Shown piece after piece: positions 50,219 to 50,722 of a stretch of DNA of 50,722 bases (its first letter is position 1; every line of letters begins with the position of its first letter). Origin of the DNA: Marinoscillum sp. (GTDB lineage Bacteria > Bacteroidota > Bacteroidia > Cytophagales > Cyclobacteriaceae); assembly GCA_024305105.1 (NCBI GenBank), contig JAMWZA010000022.1, forward strand, positions 1-50,722, in the 5' to 3' direction. The position numbers and the translations under genes are program-made. Below the pieces are notes generated by a model. That model searched no databases. It was not told the origin of the DNA and saw nothing but the letters and a program-made list of their open reading frames with translations.

Positions 50219-50722
50219 CTAAGACTTAGTTTTTCCAAATCGTGTTTTAAGCTTATCTATCCAGATGTGATAAAAATCGGTATCAAAGAGTCTGGCATCA
50301 ATTCTGGCTTGCCTCAAAAAGAAGAAACCTATTGGCAACAAAGCCAGATCAGCTATCCAAACAGAAAAAGCAGGGTCAATTAACCCTTCACGGGCATTTT
50401 TCTCAGAAATGATATTAATGATGTAATAAGCCAAAAAGAACAATATGGACACAATTACTGGCACGCCTAATCCACCTTTTTTAATAATAGATCCTAAAGG
50501 AGCCCCGATGAGAAACATGACTATGCATGCAAAAGCCTGAGCATATTTCTTATACTTTTCGATGATAAACTTGTTTAAATCCCTCTCCAGGTTTCCAACC
50601 CTTGAGTTCACAGAACTTAGATTGACTTTAATATTTTGGGCCTGATTCTTAGCCGTTTGAATTAAATCTACTTTTTGTGATTTGGCATTTAAAAACTCCC
50701 AACCCATGGTATCCAGCAATGG
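50219..50722 (-). CDS. LptF/LptG-family permease, C-terminal part (5' end outside window)
   Basis: The frame is open through the right edge of the window (a Pro codon at 50720-50722 precedes the TTG at 50719), so only the last 168 residues are present. After a soluble stretch come three membrane helices (AFACIVMFLIGAPLGSIIKK, VPVIVSILFFLAYYIINII, VWIADLALLPIGFFFL) and a basic tail. The GAPLGSIIKKGGLGVPV loop is typical of the YjgP/YjgQ family, whose members LptF and LptG form the inner-membrane part of the lipopolysaccharide transporter. Which of the two it is cannot be told from this fragment. Confidence 0.82.
   Translation of the reverse strand, partial: PLLDTMGWEFLNAKSQKVDLIQTAKNQAQNIKVNLSSVNSRVGNLERDLNKFIIEKYKKYAQAFACIVMFLIGAPLGSIIKKGGLGVPVIVSILFFLAYYIINIISEKNAREGLIDPAFSVWIADLALLPIGFFFLRQARIDARLFDTDFYHIWIDKLKTRFGKTKS

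Noticed and set aside
1-50722. CRISPR array, prophage, toxin-antitoxin or defence system
   Set aside because: No regularly spaced direct repeats, integrase, phage structural genes or known defence modules are visible; the HEPN-like proteins lack a nucleotidyltransferase partner and the nuclease motif.

Overview
The window looks like chromosomal DNA of a Bacteroidota bacterium, most likely a free-living Cytophagales-type polysaccharide degrader. The grounds are: the short 287-residue primary sigma factor typical of the phylum, next to pnp and rpsO; a bacillithiol gene (bshB1); many secreted lipoprotein carbohydrate enzymes; moderate-to-low GC; start codons mostly without strong Shine-Dalgarno sequences; and one TAnnTTTG-type -7 box. 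The genus cannot be fixed from sequence alone.

Layout. (1) Bases 1-15.1 kb form a pectin island: the C-terminus of a GH43 enzyme, two CE8 pectinesterases, two tandem CE12 acetylesterases, a GH28 polygalacturonase, a GH105 unsaturated galacturonyl hydrolase, a DUF4861 lipoprotein, uxaB and uxaA for galacturonate catabolism, and two LacI-type regulators. Palindromes sharing the half-site GCAATCG precede three of its transcription units. There is no SusC/SusD pair, uxaC, kdgK or kdgA here, so uptake and the other uronate steps lie elsewhere. (2) 15.8-27.9 kb is a redox block: an oversized pyruvate:ferredoxin oxidoreductase with its own C-terminal ferredoxin, then rnfC-D-G-E-A, a tiny Cys-rich membrane protein, a ferredoxin-NADP reductase and rnfB. 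Two paralogous small helical proteins bracket it, each preceded by an Fnr/Crp-like palindrome. (3) 27.9-35.6 kb is an eight-gene leftward operon for non-phosphorylative L-fucose (6-deoxyhexose) oxidation. It starts with a second UxaA-family dehydratase and ends with an L-lactate-dehydrogenase-type flavoenzyme. A perfect CGCACACGTGTGCG palindrome precedes it, and the same core stands before the second lacI gene 20 kb away. (4) 35.8-38.5 kb is a Gfo/Idh/MocA oxidoreductase plus tandem-DUF1080 lipoprotein pair. (5) 38.5-39.6 kb has no protein gene but carries tRNA-Thr(TGT) and two degenerate tRNA 5'-half copies, one with a 20-bp palindrome in its D-loop. (6) 39.6-50.7 kb is housekeeping: DUF349 protein, YqgE, MiaE, PdxH, a glycosyltransferase, BshB1, TrxB, RpoD, PNPase, S15 and a partial LptF/LptG-like permease.

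How the parts could work together (inference). Pectin side chains and backbone give galacturonate, metabolised through altronate to KDG and then pyruvate. Fucose oxidation gives pyruvate plus L-lactate, and the lactate is oxidised to pyruvate. The neighbouring PFOR could pass pyruvate electrons to ferredoxin, and Rnf or the ferredoxin-NADP reductase could turn these into an ion gradient plus NADH, or NADPH. The most unusual parts are the fused-ferredoxin PFOR/Rnf/FNR block with its paired flanking proteins, the UxaA paralogue placed where a fuconate dehydratase is needed, and the tRNA-fragment region.
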